A DNA stretch of 20,884 bases from Acanthaster planci (GCF_001949145.1 NW_019091359.1:3289152-3310035); one strand, 5' to 3'. Shown: positions 1 to 7,845, counted from the stretch's first letter. Translations and numbers: made by a program. The notes: generated by a model not told the origin, from the letters alone.

Positions 1-47
1 AAAACCCAAAACAAAAATAAGTCGTTTTCCGTTTTTTTGATTTGAAA

Positions 48-158
48 CGAAAAATGGGGAAAAAGACGAAGACTTAAGTCGATCCATCAAGTGTCTGTAA
101 CGGGGAAAAACCGTCGGCACACTTCAAATAAAATAAGAGACTCGAAAATATAACACTT
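48..158. repeat. 111-bp dispersed direct repeat, copy 1
   Basis: This stretch is matched almost base for base by 7004-7114 in the same orientation; I count about three substitutions. It lies just left of the first tRNA-Phe cassette, and its partner lies just right of the GPCR pseudogene block, so the two copies bracket about 6.8 kb. Both are preceded by A/T-rich DNA with CGTTTT/AAAACG arms. It has no coding potential, and its family is unknown to me. Confidence 0.8.
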
Positions 159-164
159 GGGGAA

Positions 165-385
165 CTGTGACATGTATTACCATAACGGTTTAAATATAAA
201 AACTGTTAGACGTCTTGTAAAGGAATTCTATTGATTAATTCATAAAGATTAAAGTGGGTAAATTTTGTGTGCATCTTAGTTTTCCCGTCTACACACAAAT
301 TGAAATTGTTTTCAAATTGTTTAATCGCTTTTGAAAGTTCAATGTCTGCTTGATGGCTTAAATAAAAGCCTAAGCAAAATTTCAA
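165..385. repeat. tRNA cassette left flank, unit 1
   Basis: The block starting at CTGTGACATGTATTACC recurs at 1277-1508 with about 90 percent or better identity, and in shortened form at about 4336-4518. It lies 3' of each tRNA on the tRNA's own strand. The run of A at 376-379 is a TTTT pol III terminator on the minus strand, about seven bases past the tRNA end. The shared flank shows that whole cassettes, not only the tRNA, were duplicated. Confidence 0.75.
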
Positions 386-402
386 TGCCGGAACCCGGGA
401 TT

Positions 403-452
<50 letters not shown>

Positions 453-458
453 TCCGGC
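386..458 (-). tRNA. tRNA-Phe (GAA), intact copy
   Basis: The reverse complement folds as a 73-base tRNA including discriminator A. The acceptor GCCGGAA pairs fully with TTCCGGC. The D arm is GCTC/GAGC, the anticodon stem TCAGA/TCTGA flanks loop CTGAAGA with anticodon GAA, and the T arm is CCTGG/CCGGG around TTCAATC with one T-G wobble. The A box (TAGCTCAGTTGG) and B box (GGTTCAATCCC) are intact. There is no intron, and CCA is not encoded, as expected in a eukaryote. A TTTT terminator follows at 376-379. This is the best preserved of four copies and the most likely to be functional. Confidence 0.95.
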
Positions 459-745
459 CGATAGAGTATTCAGAAACATGTAGAGAATTGAATGGATGAC
501 GGCGGCATTTCAGGGCGTTTAACGTCTTGTTTTATACATGTAAATTTTGAAAACGAGACTATCCAGCTCCGTACCCAGCAGCGTATTATTTTTAATAACA
601 CAACATGCTCGGGATACACCATGTACTTTCCTATGGTAAAATTGTTTCATTGCCAATCAGTAAAAGGAGACTATTCGTAGAGGCTCGTGGTAGCTTCCCC
701 TTTTTAAATGTCGGACTTAACTTCCCTTTGAGTTTGCAAAAAAAA
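459..745. repeat. tRNA cassette right flank, unit 1
   Basis: This block lies upstream of the tRNA on the tRNA's strand and recurs, partly truncated, at 1582-1625, 4201-4335, 4592-4870 and 4917-5170. Shared landmarks are GGATGACGGCGGCATTTCAG, AGCTCCGTACCCAGCAGCG and TCGTAGAGGCTCGTGG. Short open frames here (492-680, 605-850) are not conserved as frames between copies, so I treat the block as non-coding. Confidence 0.75.
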
Positions 746-777
746 AATCAAAGCCACAATTATAGCCTTTATTTAAG

Positions 778-947
778 CAGTGGCGTAACTAGGCCTAAAT
801 TTCCGGGGGGGGGCACCGGGGGTGCAATTTTATTCAAGGGGTTACTATAAGAAAATAAACTACAGCTGCATTTCAATTTAGACTTCAAAGATTTCAAATG
901 GTGAGGGAGGCATGGGGGTATACCTCACCCTGTTGGTTACGCCACAG
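778..947. mobile_element. G-rich MITE-like element with GTGGCGTAAC ends
   Basis: The left end reads CAGTGGCGTAACTAG and the right end, reverse complemented, reads CTGTGGCGTAACCAA, so the two ends form short terminal inverted repeats around about 170 bp of non-coding DNA with a run of G. I see no convincing target-site duplication. Diverged or truncated relatives follow the same cassette flank at about 4871-4915 and 5171-5372. A non-autonomous DNA transposon is the likeliest reading; the superfamily is not assigned. Confidence 0.55.
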
Positions 948-1276
948 CGTGCGTGTGACGCGTGTTCTGTATAAAAAAGGCCCAAGACATCATGTTCGTG
1001 CACATGTACACTTTCCTTTAGGGGCCTGGATGGATCTTGTCACTAACGTGTAAAAGTTATGTAAAAAAAGCTTGTCACATTTGTTAAAGGTCTGTTATCA
1101 TGATGAATTTTTCATGCAAGTCAGATGAGGTATGGATGGACGAATCTGAGTTTTACAAGGGAGAGATTATCTTTAGTTTGACTCTCCTAGAACTAGAAAC
1201 TCACGGGAGTGTCTTTGTATCTTTGAGAATTCGAAGTTTTGAGTTACCAAGGAATTTCGAAGTGTATGATTTTTCC
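948..1276. other. Intergenic, no recognised feature
   Basis: I see no supported gene or repeat in this stretch. The 60-codon frame at 1100-1282 has no recognisable domain and runs into the next cassette flank. Confidence 0.6.
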
Positions 1277-1508
1277 CTGTGACATGTATTACCATAACGG
1301 TTAAAATAAAAAAAATTGTTGGACGTCTTGTAAAGGAATGCTATTGATTTATTCATAAAGAATAGAGTGGGTGAATTTTGTTTGCATCTTAGTTTTCCCG
1401 TCTGCACACATAATGTCTAAAATTGAAATCGTTTTCAAATTGTTTAATCGCTTTTGAAAGTTTAGTGTCTGCTTGATGGCTTAAATAAAAACCTAAGCAA
1501 AAATTTCA
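1277..1508. repeat. tRNA cassette left flank, unit 2
   Basis: This is a direct repeat of 165-385 with scattered substitutions and small indels. A run of five A at 1499-1503 gives a TTTTT pol III terminator for the minus-strand tRNA. Homology starts at the same base as in unit 1 (CTGTGACATG), which suggests a defined duplication boundary. Confidence 0.75.
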
Positions 1509-1525
1509 TGCCGGAACCCATGATT

Positions 1526-1574
<49 letters not shown>

Positions 1575-1581
1575 CTCCGGC
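1509..1581 (-). tRNA. tRNA-Phe (GAA), copy with damaged T arm
   Basis: The overall sequence matches unit 1, with anticodon GAA and an intact D arm and anticodon stem. The acceptor has a G7-U66 wobble. The 3' side of the T stem reads ATGGG instead of CCGGG, so the near-universal G53-C61 pair becomes G-A and the next pair is a wobble. The same change turns the B-box end CCC into CAT, which should weaken TFIIIC binding. It is probably a tRNA pseudogene or poorly expressed. It lies head to head with the GPCR gene, about 320 bp from its start codon. Confidence 0.8.
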
Positions 1582-1645
1582 CGATAAATAGCCAGAACAT
1601 CTTGATAATTGAATGGAGGAAGGCGCCAAGTTGATTAATGAAGCC

Positions 1646-1651
1646 TATAAA
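1646..1651 (+). promoter_or_regulatory. Possible TATA box upstream of the GPCR
   Basis: TATAAA, followed by more A, lies about 255 bp before the GPCR start codon and about 65 bp from the 5' end of the divergent tRNA copy. It fits a pol II core promoter, but no other promoter element confirms it. Confidence 0.3.
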
Positions 1652-1880
1652 AAAACTGTGGCCCACTTGGTTAGGCAACAGCAGTGGAGTAGGCGAAGAT
1701 TAGTAGTGAGGAGGTCTGTGTGATGGATCGTTTGTCCTGAGAATTCAATAAGTCATGAGATTGGAAAGGGCAGCTTGCTTGTGAAAAAAAGATCAAATTC
1801 GTGGAGATAGAAACTGCAGGTCTCCGGCAGGACACAGTGCAAGTGACATCTCCGTGTTGAATGACGTTTAACTGCCTATT

Positions 1881-1890
1881 GCATTTTCAG
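1881..1890 (+). promoter_or_regulatory. Possible 3' splice site in the GPCR 5' UTR
   Basis: GCATTTTCAG follows a possible branch sequence (TTTAACTG) and ends 13 bases before the ATG. This would be a good acceptor for a 5' UTR intron, a common arrangement in GPCR genes with an intronless coding region. I could not pick a convincing donor in the window. Confidence 0.3.
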
Positions 1891-1903
1891 TGACGACTGC
1901 AAA

Positions 1904-3121
1904 ATGAGCACCAATCTGCTCAGTAACATGACTGTGGACGAAGATACAACTTGCTCCATCAATGGGCTTTCTAACGAAGTGATAATTGGCGTTCTGGTTT
2001 ATTTCGTCTTCGTCGTGTTGCTGGGCATACCGGGTAATTGCCTCATCTTTTACGTGTACTGGAGCAAACGAAACAAATCCAGCACCAATGTCCTGATCAT
2101 GTCGCTCGCATCGGTTGACTTCGTGGTTTGTTTTCATCGACTTTTGGACATCGTCTTGAATTCACTTTGTCTGGCTGGAGTGAACTCACCTGGTACCTTT
2201 CGGAAAATTTTGTACTGCCTCAACCTTGGATGGATCGGTGCGTCTGTCACCGTTACTGCGATTATTGCTGTGGACCGTTATGAATGCGTGTGCCTTCCAA
2301 AACAGCGAAAGATGACTTTCAAAAGAACCAAGAAATCCTTACTGGTGTCAATTCTTGTCAATTTTGTATTCCAAATACCGTTATATGTCGTAGTGGTCAT
2401 GGACGAGACTGTTTCAGTTACTCTTTCTGCGACATTTTTGGGACTTAGGCTTGTGATATTTTTGGCTGCGTTTTGTGTAATCTTGGTATGTTACGGAAGT
2501 GTTTTCCGTGCCATACGCCAACACGTTCGAACCAGTGCAGCATCACCACAGAGTCATCATGAGCACCAATGTTCGCTTTTCAAGAAGTTCTCTCAACCAC
2601 ACACTCCAGTGCGAACAGTAGCTGACACCGTACCATGTCAGTCGTTGGTGGATTCCAGTTTAGAATCAACCAACGGAGAGCTACGAATAGGGGACCAACT
2701 ACCGACGAAGACGAGCACCAGTGGGGTACACCAGCCCAGTTTTCTTGCAAATGATAACCTGACTGATTTGACTGAAAGGTGGGATGAAAGCGAAGCGACC
2801 CCACCTACGCAGTTCCTTCGTGTCAGGGTACCTTCTGTGACCGGACGCCGTCAAGTTGCTGGGCCGGCACTTCAGCGCCGAACCACCCTCATGCTTTTCA
2901 TCACTACCGTTGTGTTTCTCGCTTCTTGGCTGCCTTATGGAATTTATTCCGTCTTTGAAGCCCTCGGCATGGAATCAGTCTTTCTGAAAACATTCACCAA
3001 GATTTTGTATGTAAATAACGTCGTCAATCCGTTCATCTACGGCCTAGCGAACAGACGGTTTCGAGATGACTGCCAAACTGCCCTTCGGAAGTTGAGATTT
3101 TGTAACAGAGTCAAACACTAA
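1904..3121 (+). CDS. Orphan class A (rhodopsin-family) GPCR, intronless
   Basis: This encodes a 405-residue seven-helix receptor, presumably in the plasma membrane and coupled to G proteins; the ligand is unknown. Helices fall at about 26-52, 62-88, 103-126, 145-166, 178-203, 328-352 and 362-381. Family marks are N45 (1.50), D72 (2.50), DRY at 124-126, SWLP at 341-344 and NPFIY at 375-379, then a helix 8 with cysteines that could be palmitoylated. N8 is a glycosylation sequon. Loop 3 inside the cell is long (about 204-327) and rich in Ser and Thr. Several usual residues are absent: no Trp in TM4, Ala where TM5 has Pro, no Cys at 3.25 (Arg there, Cys at 3.30), and no Cys in a very short outer loop 2. 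The start has A at -3. The long loop 3 recalls peptide receptors, but I cannot name the subfamily. Confidence 0.9.
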   Translation: MSTNLLSNMTVDEDTTCSINGLSNEVIIGVLVYFVFVVLLGIPGNCLIFYVYWSKRNKSSTNVLIMSLASVDFVVCFHRLLDIVLNSLCLAGVNSPGTFRKILYCLNLGWIGASVTVTAIIAVDRYECVCLPKQRKMTFKRTKKSLLVSILVNFVFQIPLYVVVVMDETVSVTLSATFLGLRLVIFLAAFCVILVCYGSVFRAIRQHVRTSAASPQSHHEHQCSLFKKFSQPHTPVRTVADTVPCQSLVDSSLESTNGELRIGDQLPTKTSTSGVHQPSFLANDNLTDLTERWDESEATPPTQFLRVRVPSVTGRRQVAGPALQRRTTLMLFITTVVFLASWLPYGIYSVFEALGMESVFLKTFTKILYVNNVVNPFIYGLANRRFRDDCQTALRKLRFCNRVKH

Positions 3122-3137
3122 GATAAAACTTTGTCAT

Positions 3138-3480
3138 AATTAGCAGAAAGAACCTTACCGCGTCAGCTGAAGCTTAACAGGCCTTCAGTTTCGAAAGACC
3201 AGTTTTGTGGCGTAGGAATACCATGCTTTGATCAGGGCAGATTCAAGATTTGTCTTGGGGGAGGTTCTTACCGGAATGTAACCCCCCATAGCTCGCGATG
3301 CTCAAACCCCTCCCCATAGCTCACGATACTCAAGCCCCTCCCCCACCCGTTGCGTCACGGGGGGGGGTGCGCGGTTATACCAGAGCTATTTTTTGGTTTG
3401 AACACTGTAACAAATAATAACATGGGATATTAAGCCCCTGAGGATCCGCCCCTTGGGTGTGCCACTGTTCTGTGAAATAG
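3138..3480. repeat. GPCR 3' flank, duplicated with the pseudogene
   Basis: This flank is about 98 percent identical to about 5730-6078 by my count (around six substitutions and two homopolymer indels). It contains a 28-bp unit repeated twice in tandem (3284-3311 and 3312-3339). The outer part, about 3234 to 3470, has weakly matching ends (CAGGGCAGATTCAAG against CAGTGGCACACCCAAG on the other strand) and may be a MITE. Homology between the copies stops at GAAATAGG. Confidence 0.75.
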
Positions 3481-3481
3481 G

Positions 3482-3942
3482 CATTAACATCTTTTATTTA
3501 TATTTATAATTTGTTGTCTTTTTTGTATGATATATTGGTAATTAAACTATTCCATAATATACCGTGTCTTGTAATTTTACCTCTTTGTAATATTTTAAGA
3601 CGATTTTATTCTGATTTTTATTCCTAATGCATTTTATAATTATTCTATTTACTTTTAAGTGTAGTTTGTTCATTATTATTTGAATCCTTGTGAGGTTTGA
3701 TTTGTCCCTATCCTAGTTTGCTTGTGTATATTGTACTTGTAATTCTTTTTTATTTATCTCTTTCGTTTATTTATTTTCATTAATTTCACCGTTATATAAT
3801 TTAGTACATTGTATCTTTGGTGTTAATAATCCTATTTGTATTTATTTCAACTTATATAATTTACTTCCCAGGACCCCATGGAAGACCACAATCATATGTG
3901 GATGGGTCTCCATGGTAAATCAAAGATAATAATAATAATAAT
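3482..3942 (+). mobile_element. Possible LINE 3' end with ATA-repeat tail
   Basis: This AT-rich non-coding stretch ends with a hairpin at 3875-3916 (CCATGGAAGACC facing GGTCTCCATGG) and then an (ATA)n tail at 3926-3942. A terminal hairpin followed by a short tandem tail is typical of non-LTR retrotransposons of the CR1/L2 type. It begins exactly where homology between the two GPCR 3' flanks ends. No reverse transcriptase is present, so this would be only a 5'-truncated copy. Confidence 0.4.
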
Positions 3943-4127
3943 TTCGATGATTATAATGGAGAGTGTTGTATAGGTTACAATCTCAGATCTACGCTGTTCA
4001 ATTTTACTGGTGAAACTTAAATGTGATGTTCATCAATAAGATTTGCTTCAATTTCTATCAATTTCCAATTGCTGTTGTTCTCGGTACAAAACTCTATCAA
4101 TAATTCAAATAAAGAACAAAAAGCGAT
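3943..4127. other. Intergenic before tRNA unit 3
   Basis: This is AT-rich DNA without a gene. It does not match the left flank of the other tRNA cassettes, so unit 3 lost that flank or was inserted elsewhere. Five A at 4118-4122 provide a TTTTT pol III terminator for the next tRNA. Confidence 0.5.
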
Positions 4128-4144
4128 TGCCGGAACCCGGGATT

Positions 4145-4193
<49 letters not shown>

Positions 4194-4200
4194 CTCCGGC
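4128..4200 (-). tRNA. tRNA-Phe (GAA), near-intact copy
   Basis: It differs from the intact copy at one visible base, which makes acceptor pair 7-66 a G-U wobble. All other stems, anticodon GAA, the A box and the B box are preserved. The terminator is TTTTT at 4118-4122, five bases beyond the discriminator. It is likely functional. Confidence 0.92.
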
Positions 4201-4335
4201 CGATGAAATATCCAGAACATCAAGATAATTGGATGCAGGAAGGCGGCATTTCAGGGCGTTAAACGTCTTGTTTTATAAATGTAAATATAGAAAACTAGAC
4301 TATCCAGCTCCGTACCCAGCAGCGTATTATTTTTT
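4201..4335. repeat. tRNA cassette right flank, unit 3 (truncated)
   Basis: It matches 459-595 up to AGCGTATTATTTTT, where it is cut off and joined directly to the left flank of unit 4. This head-to-tail join is what unequal recombination between cassettes would give. Confidence 0.65.
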
Positions 4336-4518
4336 ATTAAAATATAAAAACTGTCGGACGCCTTGTAGAAAAAATGCTGTAGGTAAATTTTGTATGCATC
4401 TTAGTTTTCCCGTCTGCACACATTGTCTGAAATTGAAATCGTTTTCAAATTGTTTTATCGCTTTTGAAAGTTTAGTGTCTGCTTGATGGCTTAAATAAAA
4501 ACCTGAGCAAAATTTCAA
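4336..4518. repeat. tRNA cassette left flank, unit 4 (internal deletion)
   Basis: It matches 191-385 but lacks an internal stretch of about 35 bases, the part around ATTGATTAATTCATAAAG in unit 1. TTTT for pol III termination on the minus strand is at 4509-4512. Confidence 0.65.
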
Positions 4519-4535
4519 TGCCGGAACTCGGGATT

Positions 4536-4585
<50 letters not shown>

Positions 4586-4591
4586 TTCGGC
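4519..4591 (-). pseudogene. tRNA-Phe (GAA) pseudogene
   Basis: The anticodon GAA, D arm and anticodon stem are intact, but acceptor pair 5-68 is A-C and T-stem pair 50-64 is C-A. The 5' end reads GCCGAAA while the 3' side still reads TTCCGGC, so the two strands of the stem no longer agree. Two broken stems point to a decaying copy, although the pol III boxes are mostly kept and it may still be transcribed. Confidence 0.75.
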
Positions 4592-4915
4592 TGATAAGGT
4601 ATATCTAGATAATTCATGGATGATGGCGGCATTTCAGAGAGTTTACCGTCTCAAGTTACTACAAACGTCGCAGCTCCGTCCCCGGTAGCGTATTTTTTTT
4701 ATTACATAACATCCTTTGGACGCACCAAGTACTTTCCTAATGTAAAATTGTTTCATTGCCAATCAGTAAAAGGAAACTATTCGTAGAGGCTCGTGGAAGC
4801 TTCGCCTTTTGAAATGTCGGACTTAACTTCCCTTTGAAAAAACTTCTTTCAAACGCCATGATTATAGCCTTCAGTGGTGTCACTATAGGGATAATTTGGG
4901 GGGGGGGTTGCACCT
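4592..4915. repeat. Cassette right flank, unit 4, with truncated MITE
   Basis: It matches 459-745 and, more closely (about nine bases in ten), 4917-5170. A MITE-like start (CAGTGGTGTCACTATAGG) with a run of G follows at about 4871 and is cut by the single N at 4916. Confidence 0.65.
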
Positions 4916-4916
4916 N
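4916..4916. other. Single N, assembly join
   Basis: One undetermined base lies directly between two near-identical copies of the cassette right flank. It probably marks a contig join rather than one unread base. Confidence 0.7.
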
Positions 4917-5372
4917 ACTTCATGGATGACGGCGGCATTTAGAGAGTTTACCGTCTCAAGTTACTACAAACGTCGCAGCTCCGTCCCCAGTAGCGTATTT
5001 TGATATTACATAACATCCTTTGGACGCTCCAAGTACTTTTCTATGGTAAAAGTGTTTCATTGCCATTCAGTAAAAGGAGACTATTCGTTGAGGCTCGTGG
5101 AAGCTTCGCCTTTTGAAATGCCGGACCTAACTTCCCTTCGAAAAAACATCTTTCAAAGTCACGATTAATTAAGCCTTTAACGGTGTAACTTAGTGATGGG
5201 GATAAAGTTTCGGGGTGGGGGGAAGGCACCCAGGATTTGCACATTTTTTCAAGGGGGTACCACAAGAAAATAAACTATAGCTGGATTTCAACAGAGACGA
5301 TTCACAAATTTCAAATGGGGTGGGGGAGGCACCCGAGGGGACGGTCATCCACTGGAGGGGGCACGTGGGTAT
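4917..5372. repeat. Cassette right flank and MITE, unit 5 (no tRNA)
   Basis: 4917-5170 repeats the right flank. From about 5171 to 5372 there is a diverged version of the 778-947 element, recognised by GAAAATAAACTA, TTTCAAATGG and GGGAGGCA. The tRNA and left flank are absent. The element runs directly into the GPCR pseudogene, so its right end is lost. Confidence 0.6.
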
Positions 5373-5728
5373 ACTGGTGTCTCCTACCGTCATGTTCATA
5401 CCCCAATGCAAATGCCATTATAATTATATGTCGGAGTGGCCATGGAGAAAACTGTTTCAGTTTCTCTTTCTGCGACATTTTAGGACCTCAGCTCGTGATA
5501 TTTTTTGCTGCGTTTTGTGTAATCTTGGTTTGTTATGGAAGTGCTTTCCATACCATATGCAAACACATTCAAACCAGTGCAGCTTCACTACTGAGTACGA
5601 CAACCCGCAAAATTCACTCTTCAAGATGTTTTTTTCACCTACATACTCCTTTGCGAACAGTAGCTGACATCGTACCATGTCAATCGTTGGTGGCTTCCAG
5701 TTTAGAATCAACCAACGGAGAGCTAGAA
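5373..5728 (+). pseudogene. Truncated GPCR pseudogene
   Basis: This is a partial copy of the receptor gene at 1904-3121. It starts in TM4 (equivalent of about 2341) and keeps TM5 and the first part of loop 3; the matching part is 2384-2689, at about 85 percent identity by my count. A one-base deletion near 5483 shifts the frame and creates a stop in the original frame. After GAGCTA it jumps past about 450 bp of the parent, so the end of loop 3, TM6, TM7 and the tail are missing. The join sits on a short AAT microhomology. No start, TM1-TM3 or TM6-TM7 remain, so no receptor can be made. Confidence 0.88.
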
Positions 5729-6078
5729 TAATTAGCAGAAAGAACCTTACCGCGTCAGCTGAAGCTTAACAGGCCTTCAGTTTCGAAAGACCAGTTTTGT
5801 GGCGTAGGAATACCATGCTTTGATCAGGGCAGATTCAAGATTTGTCTTGGGGGAGGTTCTTACCGGAATGTAACCCCCCCCCCATAGCTCGCGATGCTCA
5901 AGCCCCTCCCCATAGCTCACGATACTCAAGCCCCTCCCCCACCCGTTGTGCCACGGGGGGGGGGTGCGCGGTTATACCAGAGCTATTTTTTGGTTTGAAC
6001 ACTGTAACAAATAATAACATGGGCTATTAAGCCCCTGAGGATCCGCCCCTTGGGTGTGTTACTGTTCTGTGAAATAGG
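5729..6078. repeat. Pseudogene 3' flank, near-identical to the GPCR 3' flank
   Basis: It repeats 3138-3480, including the 28-bp tandem pair (here 5880-5907 and 5908-5935) and the run of G. The similarity is much higher than in the adjoining pseudogene body. Confidence 0.8.
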
Positions 6079-6933
6079 TGTAACAGGGAAAAATGACACA
6101 CCATGGGGAACCCGCAGAACAACAGAAACTCTAACTAAACTAAGGATCTTTGAAGGAAAAGTCGCAGGAAACTGGATTAATAAGGGCTCAGACACCAATA
6201 TTTGACTTTAAAGAATGAACAAAAAAGAATTTATTCATGAAAAAGTACTGGGAAAATGCAAAAAAAAAAAAAAAAAAAACACACCAAAAGGACTAAAGGA
6301 CTTAAACGACTTAAAACCAAAAGACTAAAAACCAAAACCAAACACAGTATGTAAAATGGACCTAATGAGTTTACACTTTGACTTCAATCTGTAAAAGACA
6401 ATTAAAAAAAGAACATACATGTAAAAAAACAAAATTTCTTGTGCATGAACTATATAGTACATGGAGGAGAGCAGGGATTAACACATCATAAAACGGCAAT
6501 TGTGAACAGATCTAAGGGGCTAATTAAGTATTCATATCCCCTGGCAAGTCCAAATAAACAATCAAGTAAGGAAGGGAAGACAAAGAAAGGCATGTTCTGA
6601 GGCAAATGGGTGGAAATACTTTATACATCACTAACATTCTTTGACTAAAAAGAGTAAGAAAGGTAAGAAAATATGAGAAAATCAGATAAGGATAGATCTA
6701 AAAGATGATTTAAAATTAGGAAAACTTCAGTGATTCAGAAAACTAATAATACTCAGCAAGAAAACGGACAAACCTTGGCAAGAAAAGTTTAGAAACTAGA
6801 TAATATTGAAGAAAGAGGGAAAATTTAACTTTTTACATGAATACGAAAAGTTTAGAAACTCACCACTGACTTCCAGCAGAATAGGGCTCAAGCAGAAAAC
6901 CACACTCCAGTTAGGAGGAACAATACATCTGAA
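6079..6933. other. A-rich intergenic stretch with poly-A tract
   Basis: I see no gene here. A run of 20 A lies at 6260-6279 inside DNA that is strongly A-rich on the plus strand. It could be a decayed retroelement, but no domain or clear end supports that. Confidence 0.45.
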
Positions 6934-6934
6934 N
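6934..6934. other. Single N, assembly join
   Basis: One undetermined base between dissimilar sequences; the right side soon enters the 7004-7114 repeat. It is a possible contig join. Confidence 0.6.
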
Positions 6935-7003
6935 GCAGTCCGTATGCGGCCTTTCGTCCACTCGTTATTTTATTTAAAAACGAGTATCGACCAACCAAAA
7001 AAA

Positions 7004-7114
7004 CGAAAAATGAGAAAAAAGACGAAGACTTAAGTCGATCCATCAGGTGTCTGTAACGGGGAAAAACCGTCGGCACACTTCAAATAAAATAAGAGACTCG
7101 AAAATATAACACTT
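7004..7114. repeat. 111-bp dispersed direct repeat, copy 2
   Basis: It matches 48-158 in the same orientation with about three differences. A short perfect hairpin (ACTCGTT and AACGAGT, 6960-6985) precedes it. It is not followed by the tRNA cassette flank that follows copy 1. Confidence 0.8.
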
Positions 7115-7360
7115 TGAGAAATCGCTAAAAAAAATTACTTTCAAAGGGATCAAAAGGGAGGAGTTGCAGGAAATCTAAAAGAATAGGGATGCGCTGAAAC
7201 TTGGTTCCAACAACAAAAAAATCTTTTATTTCTTCTTAAAAACACCAAAAAAGGGGAAAAAAAGAACTTTAAAGCAACGGATCCCCCGTATTCCTTTAGT
7301 TCAGCCGTGATTGATTTGGTGGGTTGCGAAGATGTTCAGTTAAGTTCCTTACTTTACAAA

Positions 7361-7576
7361 ATGAAAAATGGTGTTGTTTTTCATCAATATTTGATACGGG
7401 TGTCGTTTTCATGTTGAAAAACGAAAAAAAAACGTGATTGTCGTTTTTCATTTTTTAAATGAAAGACGCAAAACGGCTTGTTTCTCTGTCTTCAATTTTC
7501 TATGTTTAAATCAAAAAACGAGAGACAGCTCATTTTTCAGTTTCCATTTTCGTTTTAAATCGAAAGAAAACGAATG
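7361..7576. repeat. Run of short hairpins with CGTTTT/AAAACG arms
   Basis: At least four consecutive inverted repeats are visible: ATGAAAAA/TTTTTCAT (7361-7384), CGTTTTCA/TGAAAAACG (7404-7423), TTTCATTT/AAATGAAA within 7440-7467, and CATTTTCGTTTT/AAAACGAATG (7545-7576). The arms are variants of the same words. The run ends about 230 bp before the start codon of the coiled-coil gene. Related arms occur at 23-55. Confidence 0.6.
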
Positions 7577-7784
7577 CCGAGCAAACGGTACCACGGACCC
7601 TACGCCGCTCTACGGTACGGACGGACACTCGCTCTGCAAGAGCGCGATTCGCAAACCGTCTGAATATAAAGTGGTGCCCGTCTTTTTGTTCAATGATATT
7701 TTTAAGCCGTCGTCATCAACAGTTACCAGCGGATTGACCTCCATGAACTTTTGAGACCTGACAACACCAAAACATTCACGCTAA

Positions 7785-7789
7785 CCAAT
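7785..7789 (+). promoter_or_regulatory. CCAAT motif near the coiled-coil gene start
   Basis: AACCAATCAC matches the NF-Y core, but it is only 15 bases before the ATG. It would have to lie within the 5' UTR unless transcription starts very close to the codon, so this may be chance. Confidence 0.2.
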
Positions 7790-7803
7790 CACACGTAACA
7801 GGC

Positions 7804-7845
7804 ATGGCGTCTACTGAAGTGGAAGACTTATACAGACGACTCCAG
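7804..7845 (+). CDS. Coiled-coil gene exon 1
   Basis: It encodes the first 14 residues (MASTEVEDLYRRLQ) and ends in phase 0 at CAG/GTACTT. Its reading joins directly to exon 2. The long intron after it is common for a first intron. Confidence 0.7.

Noticed and set aside
3234-3470. Firm call of a hAT-type MITE in the GPCR 3' flank
   Set aside because: The inverted ends match only loosely and no 8-bp target duplication is visible, so I mention it only as a possibility.
386-4591. The repeated tRNA-Phe sequences as heads of a tRNA-derived SINE
   Set aside because: The copies also share sequence upstream of the tRNA 5' end, which retrotransposition of a pol III transcript would not carry, and the best copies keep perfect cloverleafs.
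5237-5731. A 164-codon protein-coding gene
   Set aside because: Only its C-terminal part resembles the GPCR, in a frame restored by chance after a one-base deletion; the N-terminal part reads through a MITE-like repeat.
6079-6300. LTR or primer-binding site of a retrotransposon
   Set aside because: There is only a vague TGGTGTC word and a poly-A run; no paired LTR, polypurine tract or coding domain was found.
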